Origin: an uncultured Sphingorhabdus sp.
Lineage (GTDB): Bacteria; Pseudomonadota; Alphaproteobacteria; Sphingomonadales; Sphingomonadaceae
Direction of reading: 5' to 3'
Assembly (NCBI GenBank): GCA_947501885.1
Contig: CANMXN010000001.1
Span: 1,946,328 to 2,010,327 of the forward strand
DNA length: 64,000 nt
The position numbers and the translations under genes were made by a program. The notes under the pieces are model-generated. The model saw only the letters and a program-made list of their open reading frames with translations, was not told where the DNA came from and made no database searches. This document shows positions 27,668 through 38,035 of this stretch, one piece after another (the stretch's first letter is position 1; the number at the start of each line of letters is the position of its first letter).

Positions 27668-29146
27668 CTATGCCGCACTTTTATTTGCGAGCAAGCTTTT
27701 TTGAAGATAGTGATGCATATGCTCGGTGACATCACGTCCATCACGGATTGCCCAAACCACCAATGATGCGCCGCGCACAATATCGCCAATTGCAAATACA
27801 CCATCCAAATTGGTCATCATGTTTTGATGGTCAACGCGCACTGTGCCCCAGCGCGTAATACCCAATTCTGGTGCGTTAAACAATGTAGGCAGTTCCTCGG
27901 CTTCAAAGCCAAGCGCCATGATAACCATATCAGCACTAAGGCTGAAATCCCCGCTAGGGTCTGGTTCTGGCGCACGGCGGCCAGTGGCATCGGCGGCGCC
28001 TAGACGCATTTTAGCTACATTGACGCTTTCAATGCTTTCTGTGCCATCGAAGGATTTTGGACCAGACAGCCAGATAAATTCAACACCCTCATCTTCGGCA
28101 TTGGCCACTTCGCGCTGTGATCCTGGCATATTATCACGGTCTCGGCGGTAAAGGCATTTGACGGATTTGGCGCCTTGCCGAATAGCGGTGCGAACGCAAT
28201 CCATCGCTGTGTCGCCGCCGCCAATGACAACTACATCTTTGCCCTGTGCATTATATCGACCATTATCGAATTCTGGAACAGCATCACCAAAGCTTTTGCG
28301 ATTAGATGCTGTTAAATATTCTAGGGCCTTTTCAATACCCTTTAAACCAATGCCCGGTGCTTTTATTTCTCGACCTTTATAAACGCCCGTTGCAATCAGC
28401 ACTGCATCATGTTTTTCGCGTAATTGATCAAGCGTTGCATCACTACCAACATTGAAACCTTGGTGAAAAATGATTTCAGCATCTACAAGACGCTGGATGC
28501 GGCGCATTACCACTTCCTTCTCTAGCTTAAATCCTGGGATACCATAGGTTAGCAAGCCGCCTGCTCGATCATAGCGGTCATAAATGTGAACATCATAACC
28601 CGCCATACGAAGATATTCAGCAGCAGATAATCCGCCTGGCCCTGCGCCAATGATGCCGACAGATTGGCCACGTGATGGGCCGACTTCAATAGGTTCCACC
28701 CAGCCATTATCCCACGCGCTGTCAGTAATATATTTTTCAACACTGCCAATGGTGACGGCGCCATGACCAGAAAATTCAATAACGCAATTGCCTTCGCACA
28801 GGCGATCTTGTGGACAGATACGGCCGCAAATCTCGGGCATGGTTGATGTCATGGCTGACATTTCATAGGCTTCGCGTAATCGCCCTTCAGCGGTAAGTTT
28901 GAGCCAATCAGGAATATGATTATGCAAAGGGCAATGTACAGAACAATATGGCACCCCGCATTGTGAACAGCGTGCAGATTGATCTTGGGCATTATCACCA
29001 TTATAGCGATCAGATATTTCTTTAAAGTCTTGCGCCCGCAATTCAGCGTCACGTTTTTCAGGATATTGCTGTTCTTTATCAATAAACTGCAACATCTTTT
29101 TTTTAACAACAGAATTATTCTTGTTGCTTTCTGGACTATCGACCAT
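27668..29146 (-). CDS. gltD: Glutamate synthase small subunit
   Basis: A 492-residue FAD/NADPH oxidoreductase that feeds electrons to GltB. The N-terminal Fe-S region has the Cys pattern CSQCGVPYCSVHCPLHNHIPDWL and CGRICPQDRLCEGNC. The FAD-binding GIIGAGPGGLSAAEYLRMAGY and the NADPH-binding VVIGGGDTAMDC follow. ATG 29146 is preceded by AAGGAA. It is the first gene of the operon, with a 279-bp upstream region shared with the divergent uppP. Confidence 0.97.
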   Translation of the reverse strand: MVDSPESNKNNSVVKKKMLQFIDKEQQYPEKRDAELRAQDFKEISDRYNGDNAQDQSARCSQCGVPYCSVHCPLHNHIPDWLKLTAEGRLREAYEMSAMTSTMPEICGRICPQDRLCEGNCVIEFSGHGAVTIGSVEKYITDSAWDNGWVEPIEVGPSRGQSVGIIGAGPGGLSAAEYLRMAGYDVHIYDRYDRAGGLLTYGIPGFKLEKEVVMRRIQRLVDAEIIFHQGFNVGSDATLDQLREKHDAVLIATGVYKGREIKAPGIGLKGIEKALEYLTASNRKSFGDAVPEFDNGRYNAQGKDVVVIGGGDTAMDCVRTAIRQGAKSVKCLYRRDRDNMPGSQREVANAEDEGVEFIWLSGPKSFDGTESIESVNVAKMRLGAADATGRRAPEPDPSGDFSLSADMVIMALGFEAEELPTLFNAPELGITRWGTVRVDHQNMMTNLDGVFAIGDIVRGASLVVWAIRDGRDVTEHMHHYLQKSLLANKSAA

Positions 29147-29425
29147 ATCTGATTCCTTTAATATAATGATGCGATAGCCGTGATAATAAGGCGTGTCACC
29201 TAGAAAAATGAAGATAGGGAAGTATTAATTACCTATTTTTCGATGATTATTGAAAGGTAAAAGCAGTTAGGCGAATTAATCGAGAAAAATTATAACCACT
29301 TCGGCCATAAAGAGAGATATTTTTTTATCAATAAAGAATCCATCTATCAGCTATTTAGATATTAAGGTGCTTGACAGTGAATAAGCAATCGTTTTGGGGT
29401 AGCCTAAATTTGTGAAGGTATAGCT

Positions 29426-30232
29426 ATGACATTCATTCAATTATTGATCATCGCCATTGTTCAAGGCGTAACCGAATTTTTGCCGATATCGTCCTCTGGC
29501 CATTTAATTCTCATACCCAAATTAACCGATTTATCGGACCAAGGACCGATGATCGATGTTGCTGTGCATGTCGGTACATTATTAGCGATCATCACCTATT
29601 TCTTTAAAGATGCATGGGGATTGGTGCGCGGCGGTGCTGCTAGTGTGGGGTATAAAGCCAATGTCGGCGATGCGCCCGCACAAAAAAAGCTGTTTTGGTG
29701 GATTGTCATTGGCACAATACCCGCTGTTACTGTTGGTTTATTGCTTAAGACAGGTGGTTATTTAGAAGGTTTTCGTTCTACAGACTTGGTTGCGACTAAC
29801 CTTATTATTTATGGCATATTGTTGGGCCTTGCTGATCATTTTGGTAAGCAAGTGAAAAAATATGAAGATTTGACACTTAAAGATGCAATTATTGTAGGCC
29901 TTGCCCAGGCATTAGCGCTAATCCCTGGAACAAGCCGTAGCGGCGTTACAATGACAGCGGCTCGGTTTTTGGGTTACACACGAGTGGAAGCTGCGCGCTT
30001 TTCTTTCCTCCTTTCAATGCCAGCAGTTGCGGGGGCAGGGGTATTAATTATCCCCGATTTGTTAGAGGCCGATGGAGCTTTGTTACAAGATGCGCTAATC
30101 GCTGGCGGACTTACCTTTATAGCAGCCATTCTGACGATGGCTTTTTTGATGCGCTTTTTGCGCAAGGCGTCGATGATGATATTTGTACTTTATCGAGTGG
30201 CGATGGGTGCTGCATTATTATATTTTTTCTAA
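29426..30232 (+). CDS. uppP: Undecaprenyl-diphosphatase (BacA/UppP)
   Basis: A 268-residue polytopic membrane phosphatase that recycles undecaprenyl pyrophosphate for cell-wall synthesis and gives bacitracin tolerance. The two catalytic motifs are intact: EFLPISSSGHLIL near the N-terminus and PGTSRSGVTMTA near residue 170. GAAGGT precedes ATG 29426. The upstream region has TTGACA at 29371 as a possible -35. It is divergent from gltD. Confidence 0.96.
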   Translation: MTFIQLLIIAIVQGVTEFLPISSSGHLILIPKLTDLSDQGPMIDVAVHVGTLLAIITYFFKDAWGLVRGGAASVGYKANVGDAPAQKKLFWWIVIGTIPAVTVGLLLKTGGYLEGFRSTDLVATNLIIYGILLGLADHFGKQVKKYEDLTLKDAIIVGLAQALALIPGTSRSGVTMTAARFLGYTRVEAARFSFLLSMPAVAGAGVLIIPDLLEADGALLQDALIAGGLTFIAAILTMAFLMRFLRKASMMIFVLYRVAMGAALLYFF

Positions 30233-30294
30233 CAAGCAACGGCTTGTAGCAATCATATAAAATATATTTTGCCGCAGCAAATTATGGGTAATGA

Positions 30295-31233
30295 TTATGT
30301 CTTGGCAGGATTATGGAAACGTCCATTTTTGCGAAAGCGTGATAGCCATTCTCGTTTGGCAATTTCCATGGGTGTCGCTGGAATGTTAAAGGCCTTCATA
30401 CCATCTAGTGCTGGGTTCACGATATTATCTTTACCCAACATTTTAAATTGATCGCGTGTAATAGGTGCTGCTGGGAGCCAACCGGTAAGCGTTGCCATTG
30501 CAGATGCCGCAAAATCGGGCATATCTACAAATAGGTTATTGCTGCCAATAGTATCGGCTAACCATTCATTTAAAGCACGCATAGTGATAATTTCAGGGCC
30601 ACCAGCCTCATATATTTTACCAGAATGGACAGGGCTCTGTTGCAATATTTCGCAGATTAATTTGGCGACATCAGGGGCAAAAATAGGTTGAAATTTGGTG
30701 CTGCTGCCAATCACAGGAATGATAGGAAATTTGCTAATCAATCCAGCAAATTGGTTGAGAAAATTATCCTCACGGCCAAATATGATAGAAGGTCTCACAA
30801 TATTAGCATTGGGGTAGGCCTCTATTATTGCTTTTTCTCCTTCGGCGCGGCTGCGTCCATAGGCTGAGGGCGATTCACTATCGGCCCCTATGGCAGAGAC
30901 ATGAAGCAATTGTTCTATACTCTGCTGTGTGCATTCTTGTGCAATATTGCGTGGTCCATCGATATGATATTTTTGAAAATCACCTTTCAATATACCAACC
31001 AGATTAATGATAATATCTGCACCTTTAATTGCTGCGCGGACATGGTCCGCATTGGCAATATCACAGGCAATGAATTGGGTTTGCCCTAATCCGCCCATCG
31101 GTTTGATAAATTGTGCTTTGAGCGGATTGCGTACAGCAATGCGCACGCGTGCACCAGTTGCTAATATCTCTTGCGCGACATAACGCCCCAAAAAACCGCT
31201 ACCGCCAAAAATTACAATCTGTTTATTGTCCAT
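30295..31233 (-). CDS. NDUFA9-like NAD(P)-binding (atypical SDR) protein
   Basis: A 312-residue extended/atypical short-chain dehydrogenase fold. The N-terminal Rossmann motif is IFGGSGFLGRYVAQEIL, and the active-site region SAIGADSESPSAYGRSRAEGE lies in the right place, with S-x(11)-YxxxR in place of the classical YxxxK. It fits the complex I NDUFA9 subunit family, which in bacteria is often a stand-alone protein with proposed roles in quinone or respiratory-complex biology. It is convergent with uppP. The 215 bp upstream hold only the TonB-receptor terminator and AT-rich DNA. Confidence 0.85.
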   Translation of the reverse strand: MDNKQIVIFGGSGFLGRYVAQEILATGARVRIAVRNPLKAQFIKPMGGLGQTQFIACDIANADHVRAAIKGADIIINLVGILKGDFQKYHIDGPRNIAQECTQQSIEQLLHVSAIGADSESPSAYGRSRAEGEKAIIEAYPNANIVRPSIIFGREDNFLNQFAGLISKFPIIPVIGSSTKFQPIFAPDVAKLICEILQQSPVHSGKIYEAGGPEIITMRALNEWLADTIGSNNLFVDMPDFAASAMATLTGWLPAAPITRDQFKMLGKDNIVNPALDGMKAFNIPATPMEIAKREWLSRFRKNGRFHNPAKT

Positions 31234-31396
31234 TATCTTACGCCCTAATGAAGCTATATTCTGAAATTTCCATGCACTAGAGAGGCATAGCTTTCAAGAA
31301 AATAAAAGGCCAGACATTCTGTGGCTTGAACTATTATAGTTGAGTGTTGGTATAGGCTATATCTTCAAACATAGTTGATATATGCCGAATGCAAAA

Positions 31397-31426
31397 AAAC
31401 AGGCCACCCGTTAGGATGGCCTGTTT
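31397..31426 (-). terminator. Intrinsic terminator of the TonB receptor gene
   Basis: A 10-bp perfect stem (AAACAGGCCA / TGGCCTGTTT) with a 10-base loop lies 23 bases past the receptor stop and is followed on the minus strand by a run of T. This is a textbook rho-independent terminator. Confidence 0.92.
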
Positions 31427-31448
31427 CTATTTGCGTATAATGTTACGT

Positions 31449-34400
31449 TTAGAAACGTACGCGAGCAATTAAACTGTAACGTCTGTCATTACGAAAGAAG
31501 TTACGCGGTGCTGTTGTTCCATCTCCAGAGATAGTTTGTTCTGTCTCTGTAATATCATCCAATAAGTTCACGCCTTGGATACCGACTTTGAAATGTTCGT
31601 TGATATTATAGAATATCGAAGCATCCAATTGGCCCGTGGCACGTTGGAAAATAGAATTGAATGGGAAGATCACATCGCGCTGGGTAAGCTGGAATCTGCT
31701 ACGCCAGTTATATGCGGCCCGTGCTTCAATGCCATATTTTTCATAGAGGCCAACAATGTTGAAATTATGACGTGACACCCGTGGGAATATATCCCGATCA
31801 ATTGCAAAACGAGCAATAGATGGCAGATCTTCAATAGGTGTTCCGTCTTGAGGGTTACCATTGGCATCGAGCATAGTTAGATCTGCATTGGCCGTATTAT
31901 CAACACCTTCGGAGTCAATAAATGTATATGTAGCCTGAATACCCAGTCCGCTTAATGGACCAGGTAAGAAGTCATAAAATTGCTGATAGGCAATTTCTAC
32001 ACCTGTGACCCGCCCATTTTCTTCTGTGTTTACTTCACCATTACGTGTAAGAGGGCCAAATTCGGTAACATCTGTAACAATGTCAAGCGGTGCAAAAGCG
32101 ATGAAGTTACTAATGCTTTTGTGGAAACCAGATATTGTTAATGAACCACCTTGATTGAAATACCATTCCCAAGAAAGGTCAAAATTATCAGATATCTGCG
32201 GTAACAATGATGCATTACCCGTTGTATTACCAATGAAACCACCAAAATCATTATTTATTTGTATACCATTCGCATCAAAATTTTGAGCATCAGGAAGTAC
32301 ATTCAAGAATATACGTTCATTCAATTGATCGACAGTTGGACGCGTTAATGTGCGTGAATAACCAAAACGAATAAGATGCCCACCGCCAAATTCAAGTTTG
32401 GCATTGAAGCTTGGTAAGAAGAAATCATAACTTGTATCATTCACAGTTTCTTCAAAAACACCTGCACCAAATTGTGCTTGAAATGCTTGGAGATTAGCGA
32501 AGCCTAAATCACATGCACCTGGTGCAACAAACATGGACCCAGCAGGCGGTACAAAACCAGGAGCACATTGATCGACAAGAGCATTTGAAATAAGTTGGTT
32601 AAATGGATTAATGGTTAATGATCTTGGTATCGACCTGCTGGTGTGAACATATCGTACACCAACATTGCCTTCAAGCACTCCACCCAATATATTGTCTGCA
32701 CCAAAGTCAAAGCGAACATAGGCGGCAAAATTGTCACGATCGATTTGACCAATTTCTGTTGGCAAGAAATTAGTGCCTGGAATAACGTCGGAGCGTTGTG
32801 ACAGTGGGTTTGCGCCAGATGGGCTTCCGCCTACTGCAGCGAGTATATTGCTGAGCACTTGTTGATAACCAGCGAAATCATCAGCTCCAGGCCCCGAATA
32901 GAATGGGATAGCCCCTCCAAAGCCGACATTTTGACCGCGCTGAAAATTGGTGAAGTTAAAGGGCGTGAACAATCCTGCTAAGGCTTGATCCAATGCTGGG
33001 TTACTATTGCCTTGTAGTAAGAGAATAGACTCAATAGCGTTGAAATCGTTTCCGCTATTTCCATTGATATCGGCCGCGGTCCAAACTTCTGAGATATTAC
33101 CCCAATTAAAATCAGATTCGCGAATGGTGGTACTTTGTTCATTATAACGCGCACCAGCACGTACAGATTTCAAGAAACCATCGCCTGAGAAATCATATTC
33201 AACATCAGCTTTAAATGCGAATGAATCAGCATCATTCTGCGTATTATGATCCAAGAATGAGCGTAGGAAGAAATTGCTAGGATCTTGGAAAAAACCAGCG
33301 CTTTCACCCACAGGAAGTTCAAAACTTACTGCGGGTACACCATCTTGAGCGGGGCCAAATGTAATGGGCGCAAAGAAGGATGTCGCAAATTGAACATCAA
33401 CTACATCTGTTGAGGCATCAATATATTGTGCATCAAAGTTGAAACGCAGATTATCAGTTGGCGCATATTTCAGATTAAAACCATAATCTGTGGTAATATC
33501 TTCTTCAAACCGCTCACGGAACGTAGCGATTTGTTGACCGCCAGTGCCAGGCGTAAATGCAGGGGGAAGCAATGCTGCCGTTGCATTGGGGCCGCGCCAT
33601 TGATTGTCATCTGATATAGTGCCGCCTGTGAAAACACCATTATTATCAAATGTGAAGGTAGAGCTGTCAAAGGTAGTACGAGGTGAAGAGTTATCGATAA
33701 CTGTTTCAACAACATTTTCGCCCCAGAGCAATTCTGACTCAGAACGCAAGAATTGTGCAGTGGCTTGCCAACGACCATCATTGCTTTCCCATTGGAAAGC
33801 CGCCGCATAAGAAAGGCGCTCACGATCAAATTCTTGAGAGCGGATACCGCCGCCGCCAGGAATGAAAAGCAAATCACCATTTGTATCAGTATTGAGCGCA
33901 AAATTATCTGGTGGATTAACAGGATTGCTGGGATCAACGAAAGTGCGACCACTGGTATTATCGGCACGAAAATCACCAATTGATACACCATCGGCGCGTG
34001 ATAGAAGGCGGCTATATGAAATATTACCTAAAATACCAATGCGGCCAATGCCAGTGTCAAAATTATCTGAATAAAGTCCAGAAACAGTTGGCGTGGCTTC
34101 TTCACGGAAATCACTATAGTTGATTTCACCGCTTAGCGCGATAACGCGATCGTTGGAGTCAAAAGGCAAGCGAGTGCGCAGATCAACGGTACCAGCTGCA
34201 CCGCCTTCGATTAGGTCAGCGGTTGCGTTTTTGAAAACAACAACACTGCCAAGAAGTTCGGGAGACACATCTTCAAAACCAAGCGAACCACCAGGGCCAG
34301 CTCCGAATACATCACGTCCGTTGAGTTCTGAGCGAACGAATGGTAATCCGCGAATAGCAACACCAGCGCCTTCAACAGCAAAGTGATCTGGATCATCTGG

Positions 34401-34727
34401 ACCAGCAAAGCGAAGGACAGAAACACCCGGTACACGCTGCAATGCTTCAGACACAGAACGATCGGGAAGCGCACCGATGTCAGATGCTGTAATAACATCA
34501 ACAAATGTGTCGGCATCTCGTTTGATGTCGGCAGCGCTTTCTAAAGATTTACGAATACCAACAACAACAATTGCGTCTTCCTCTTCATCTTCGGCGACTT
34601 CTTCAGCTTCAGCTTCTTGAGCGAAGGCAGCATTATTTGTAGCTGCGCACATTGCTAGAGCAGATGCACTTAATAAAAATGCACGGCCTGTTTTATGGGC
34701 AAAGATATTGCGATTACTCATACTCAT
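31449..34727 (-). CDS. TonB-dependent outer-membrane receptor, carbohydrate type
   Basis: A 1092-residue TonB-dependent transporter. A signal peptide (cleavage near AAFAQ) is followed by a TonB-box-like DAIVVVGIRKSL, a plug domain (about residues 65-190; DRSVSEALQRVPGVSV, AIRGL, GGAAGTVDLRTR) and a 22-strand barrel ending in aromatic SLIARVRF. Length and plug signature fit the large oligosaccharide receptors of Caulobacter and sphingomonads. AGGAGG precedes ATG 34727. A LacI-type operator lies about 105 bp upstream, and the gene sits beside halogenase paralogues, the permease and GH3/GH5 genes, so uptake of beta-glucan fragments is inferred. Confidence 0.93.
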   Translation of the reverse strand: MSMSNRNIFAHKTGRAFLLSASALAMCAATNNAAFAQEAEAEEVAEDEEEDAIVVVGIRKSLESAADIKRDADTFVDVITASDIGALPDRSVSEALQRVPGVSVLRFAGPDDPDHFAVEGAGVAIRGLPFVRSELNGRDVFGAGPGGSLGFEDVSPELLGSVVVFKNATADLIEGGAAGTVDLRTRLPFDSNDRVIALSGEINYSDFREEATPTVSGLYSDNFDTGIGRIGILGNISYSRLLSRADGVSIGDFRADNTSGRTFVDPSNPVNPPDNFALNTDTNGDLLFIPGGGGIRSQEFDRERLSYAAAFQWESNDGRWQATAQFLRSESELLWGENVVETVIDNSSPRTTFDSSTFTFDNNGVFTGGTISDDNQWRGPNATAALLPPAFTPGTGGQQIATFRERFEEDITTDYGFNLKYAPTDNLRFNFDAQYIDASTDVVDVQFATSFFAPITFGPAQDGVPAVSFELPVGESAGFFQDPSNFFLRSFLDHNTQNDADSFAFKADVEYDFSGDGFLKSVRAGARYNEQSTTIRESDFNWGNISEVWTAADINGNSGNDFNAIESILLLQGNSNPALDQALAGLFTPFNFTNFQRGQNVGFGGAIPFYSGPGADDFAGYQQVLSNILAAVGGSPSGANPLSQRSDVIPGTNFLPTEIGQIDRDNFAAYVRFDFGADNILGGVLEGNVGVRYVHTSRSIPRSLTINPFNQLISNALVDQCAPGFVPPAGSMFVAPGACDLGFANLQAFQAQFGAGVFEETVNDTSYDFFLPSFNAKLEFGGGHLIRFGYSRTLTRPTVDQLNERIFLNVLPDAQNFDANGIQINNDFGGFIGNTTGNASLLPQISDNFDLSWEWYFNQGGSLTISGFHKSISNFIAFAPLDIVTDVTEFGPLTRNGEVNTEENGRVTGVEIAYQQFYDFLPGPLSGLGIQATYTFIDSEGVDNTANADLTMLDANGNPQDGTPIEDLPSIARFAIDRDIFPRVSRHNFNIVGLYEKYGIEARAAYNWRSRFQLTQRDVIFPFNSIFQRATGQLDASIFYNINEHFKVGIQGVNLLDDITETEQTISGDGTTAPRNFFRNDRRYSLIARVRF

Positions 34728-34831
34728 TTATTATCCTCCTATTAGCCTCGTCGTATATTTACGATCGTCCTTATAGCTTTATTCTAAAAAAACAGTACTA
34801 TGTTATGAAAACGGTGTTAGTAACAGTGTCC

Positions 34832-34845
34832 TGACAACGTTATCA
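34832..34845. promoter_or_regulatory. Putative LacI-family operator before the TonB receptor
   Basis: TGACAACGTTATCA is a near-palindrome (two mismatches) with the central CG common in LacI-family sites. It shares the outer half-sites of the exact palindromes at 45691 and 49572. It lies upstream of the receptor gene, where a repressor or activator site is expected. Confidence 0.65.
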
Positions 34846-34876
34846 GAACTAACAAGTTGAGAAGGATTCTGCAATT

Positions 34877-34890
34877 TGTCAAGCTTGAAA
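34877..34890. promoter_or_regulatory. Second, weaker operator-like site before the TonB receptor
   Basis: TGTCAAGCTTGAAA matches the TGACAAGCTTGTCA palindrome at 11 of 14 positions and keeps the AAGCTT core. It sits 32 bp past the first site. It could be an auxiliary operator or a chance match. Confidence 0.4.
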
Positions 34891-34991
34891 TGAGCAAATA
34901 GAATTTCTGTAAATGATTGTTGCTTAAATGCCATATGTTGGAACTATGCTCATGTTAGATAATGATATGTAAAAAATCTAATGATATCGGG

Positions 34992-36506
34992 TTAAGAAAT
35001 GATTTCTGCTCTACAATTTTTGTCAATAAATTCCATATGAGTGGGCATGGATTTAGCACCATTATTAATAGCTTGATAGATTTGCTCCATCACACCATTC
35101 ACTTTTTGAGGATCTGCCTTGTCGACAATTGGATCATATGATTTTGGAGTGATACCTTGCCCATACATAACAGCAAGCCAGCTAGCAGTGCCAAACAGGT
35201 CATTACTTTCACTCAATATTCTGCCATGTTCTGCAAATTGATTTATACGTCTTTCTAGGCTTTCTGGGCGCTCTATATTTTGACAATAGCGCCAAAATTC
35301 GCTGTCATCACGTTCGGTTGCATTATAATGGAGCACTAAAAAGTCACGAACCCGTTCATATTCTTTTTCTGTTCGTTCGTTAAAGGAATCAATATCGGCC
35401 TGAGAAATATCTTCATGAGGGAAATGGCTCATAATGCGGGCGAGTCCAGTTTGTACAAGATGAATGCTGGTGGATTCTAGCGGCTCCATAAATCCTGCGG
35501 CTAGGCCCAATGCAATGACATTTTTGTTCCAAGCTTTCTTACGTCTACCCGTTACGAATCGTAAATGATTAGGTTCAGCAATAGGTTTGCCATCAATATT
35601 TGCTAGTAAGATATCTGTGGCTTTATCACTATCCATATAGCTACTGCAATAAACATGGCCATTGCCTGTGCGGTGCTGCAAGGGTATGCGCCATTGCCAT
35701 CCCGCTTCATGTGCAGTTGCCCTAGTATAGGGGATAGGTTCTGCTATTTTTTCGCATGGTATTGCAACGGCTCTGTCACATGGCAGCCACTTGCTCCAAT
35801 CATCATAACCCGTTTCAAGGGTTTGTTCGATCAACAGACCTCTAAAGCCAGAGCAATCGATAAATAGATCGCCATCAAATACACGGCTATCATCGGTAGT
35901 TACGGATTGGATGAAGCCAGTTTCTGAATGCTGTTTTACAGAGTCAATTTTGCCTTCAATGCGTTTTATGCCAAGCCTCTCAGAATATTTGCGTAAAAAT
36001 TTTGCATAGAGTCCAGCATCAAATTGAAAGGCATAATTTATACCAGCTAATGCTGATTTGGGTTGATCGCGCAAAGGACGCATAAACCTCTCATTATGGC
36101 ATGCTTGCACCATTAATGAATAATCAAATAAATCACGTCCCATGCCTTTGGCGCGCTGACTGAGCCAATGTTGGTGAAAAGGGCGCACATCAAAATCTAT
36201 CCCAAAATCACCAAAGGGGTGAATATAGCTATGATCAAGCTTCTTCCAATTAACAAATTCAATGCCTAGTTTGAAGGTCGCCTGAGTTTCTTTGATAAAT
36301 TCATTTTCATCAATGCCCAACATTTCATTGAACAATAAGATTGGTGGTATGGTTGCCTCACCGACGCCGACAGTTCCAATTTGCTCCGACTCAATTAATG
36401 TAATGTCATAGTCTAAACCGCTAAGCATATGTGATAAGGTGGCCGCGGCCATCCAGCCCGCAGTCCCGCCGCCGACAATGATAATTTTTGAAATTTTATC
36501 GCTCAC
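34992..36506 (-). CDS. Flavin-dependent tryptophan halogenase family protein 1
   Basis: A 504-residue flavin-dependent halogenase-fold protein. The FAD motif GGGTAGWMAAATL is near the N-terminus. Lys79 in ATFKLGIEF corresponds to the catalytic Lys of PrnA/RebH. The halogenase signature WQWRIP is present, as is FMEPLESTSIHL with the conserved Glu. By motif it should be an active FADH2-dependent halogenase; no flavin reductase is nearby. It starts at GTG 36506, which overlaps the stop of the preceding paralogue by one base. It is the last gene of a four-gene coupled series beside a TonB receptor; substrate unknown. Confidence 0.9.
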   Translation of the reverse strand: MSDKISKIIIVGGGTAGWMAAATLSHMLSGLDYDITLIESEQIGTVGVGEATIPPILLFNEMLGIDENEFIKETQATFKLGIEFVNWKKLDHSYIHPFGDFGIDFDVRPFHQHWLSQRAKGMGRDLFDYSLMVQACHNERFMRPLRDQPKSALAGINYAFQFDAGLYAKFLRKYSERLGIKRIEGKIDSVKQHSETGFIQSVTTDDSRVFDGDLFIDCSGFRGLLIEQTLETGYDDWSKWLPCDRAVAIPCEKIAEPIPYTRATAHEAGWQWRIPLQHRTGNGHVYCSSYMDSDKATDILLANIDGKPIAEPNHLRFVTGRRKKAWNKNVIALGLAAGFMEPLESTSIHLVQTGLARIMSHFPHEDISQADIDSFNERTEKEYERVRDFLVLHYNATERDDSEFWRYCQNIERPESLERRINQFAEHGRILSESNDLFGTASWLAVMYGQGITPKSYDPIVDKADPQKVNGVMEQIYQAINNGAKSMPTHMEFIDKNCRAEIIS

Positions 36507-38035
36507 TATTTGGACGCTCCATATACATCTTCTGCTTTACAAAACTTCTCAATAAAGGCTTGTTGACTTGGCATAGCCAAAACCGCTTTATCAATGGCAT
36601 CGCGGATATTAGACAGGCTTTGCTTTATATTATTATCGCTTAAACTATTGATAAGTGGATTATACCCTTTTGGCGGCGCACCTTGCCCAATGGCAACCGC
36701 AATCCAGCTAGTGACATTGAATAATTCATCGTCATATTTGAAAAATCGACCACGTGATTCTAACAAATCTATTTTCCGCTGCAGGCTCTCTGGTATGTCC
36801 ATTGTGCGAACATATTCCCAAAAGTCGCTATCATCACGCTCGGTTAATTTATAATGTAAAATCAGAAAATCACGTATGTGGGCATAACCTACTTCGAGCA
36901 ATCGATTATATTCGTCGCGTTCAACGGGATTCATACTTTTATCAGGGAAAAGTGCAATCAGTTTAGATATTCCTGATTGGATTAAATGAATACTGGTGGA
37001 TTCTAGCGGTTCCATAAAACCAGCTGATAGTCCGATTGCTACACAATTCTTACTCCAAAACTTTTTACGGCGACCTGTAGTGAAGTGTAGATGTCTTGCA
37101 TCGGCCAATGCCGGTGCATCCAAATGGGACATCAGTAGTTTTTCTGCACTATCCTTATTTTGATATTGGCTGCAATATACATATCCATTACCTGTGCGAT
37201 GTTGCAGGGGGATACGCCATTGCCAACCAGCTTCACGCGCGGTTGATCGTGTATATGGGATGGGATCTTCTATTTTTTTGCAAGGTGCTGCAACTGCACT
37301 GTCTACTGGCAGATAATGACTCCAATCCTCATATCCAGCTTTAAGGGCACCTTCGATCAATAAGCCTCTAAAACCTGTGCAATCAATGAATAAGTCACCT
37401 TTAATGACCTGTCCATCAGATAGGGTGATGCTCTCAATAAAGCCATCTTCACCGCGCAAGTTTACATCTTTAACTTTGCCTTCGAGACGCCGAACGCCTC
37501 TTGCTTCGGAATATTTGCGCAAAAATTTAGCATAGAGAATAGCATCAAAGTGAAATGCATAACCCAATTTATTGATAATGGGTCCATGCTCGCTTTGAGG
37601 TCTAATAAATTTGCCTGAATATGCGGCTTTGGCGTTAATCGAATATTCTTCAATATTTTGATCACTACCCTCTTCGCGTAATTTATTCCAAAAATGATGG
37701 AACTCAATACCCTCTAAATCAAAACCATGCGTACCAAAGGGATGGAAATAATGCGTTCCTTTTTTATGCCAATCAACAAATTCAATACCAAGTTTGAATG
37801 TTGCTTGGGTTTCACGAACGAATTCATCTTCATTAATACCGAGCCGTTCATTAAAAGTTGCGATTTGTGGAATTGTGGCCTCACCCACGCCCACAGTGCC
37901 AATCTCTTCGGATTCTACTAAGACAATATCACCCTGGCTTTTTGGCATTAATTTCGATAAAGCTGCAGCGCTCATCCAACCAGCAGTGCCGCCGCCAACA
38001 ATGACAATTTTTTGGACGCGCTGATCACTCATCAT
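36506..38035 (-). CDS. Flavin-dependent tryptophan halogenase family protein 2
   Basis: A 509-residue paralogue with all the halogenase elements: GGGTAGWMSAAAL, catalytic Lys81 in ATFKLGIEF, WQWRIPLQHRTGNG and FMEPLESTSIHL. Its start codon overlaps the stop of the degenerate paralogue upstream (ATGA). It is as similar to its neighbours as tandem duplicates would be, but the central 'FHHFWNKL' region differs, so substrates may have diverged. Cytoplasmic; reduced FAD must come from elsewhere in the genome. Confidence 0.9.
   Translation of the reverse strand: MMSDQRVQKIVIVGGGTAGWMSAAALSKLMPKSQGDIVLVESEEIGTVGVGEATIPQIATFNERLGINEDEFVRETQATFKLGIEFVDWHKKGTHYFHPFGTHGFDLEGIEFHHFWNKLREEGSDQNIEEYSINAKAAYSGKFIRPQSEHGPIINKLGYAFHFDAILYAKFLRKYSEARGVRRLEGKVKDVNLRGEDGFIESITLSDGQVIKGDLFIDCTGFRGLLIEGALKAGYEDWSHYLPVDSAVAAPCKKIEDPIPYTRSTAREAGWQWRIPLQHRTGNGYVYCSQYQNKDSAEKLLMSHLDAPALADARHLHFTTGRRKKFWSKNCVAIGLSAGFMEPLESTSIHLIQSGISKLIALFPDKSMNPVERDEYNRLLEVGYAHIRDFLILHYKLTERDDSDFWEYVRTMDIPESLQRKIDLLESRGRFFKYDDELFNVTSWIAVAIGQGAPPKGYNPLINSLSDNNIKQSLSNIRDAIDKAVLAMPSQQAFIEKFCKAEDVYGASK

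Noticed and set aside
33470..33991. Long minus-strand frame inside the TonB receptor gene
   Set aside because: It lies wholly within the receptor coding sequence in another frame and shows no protein-like features.
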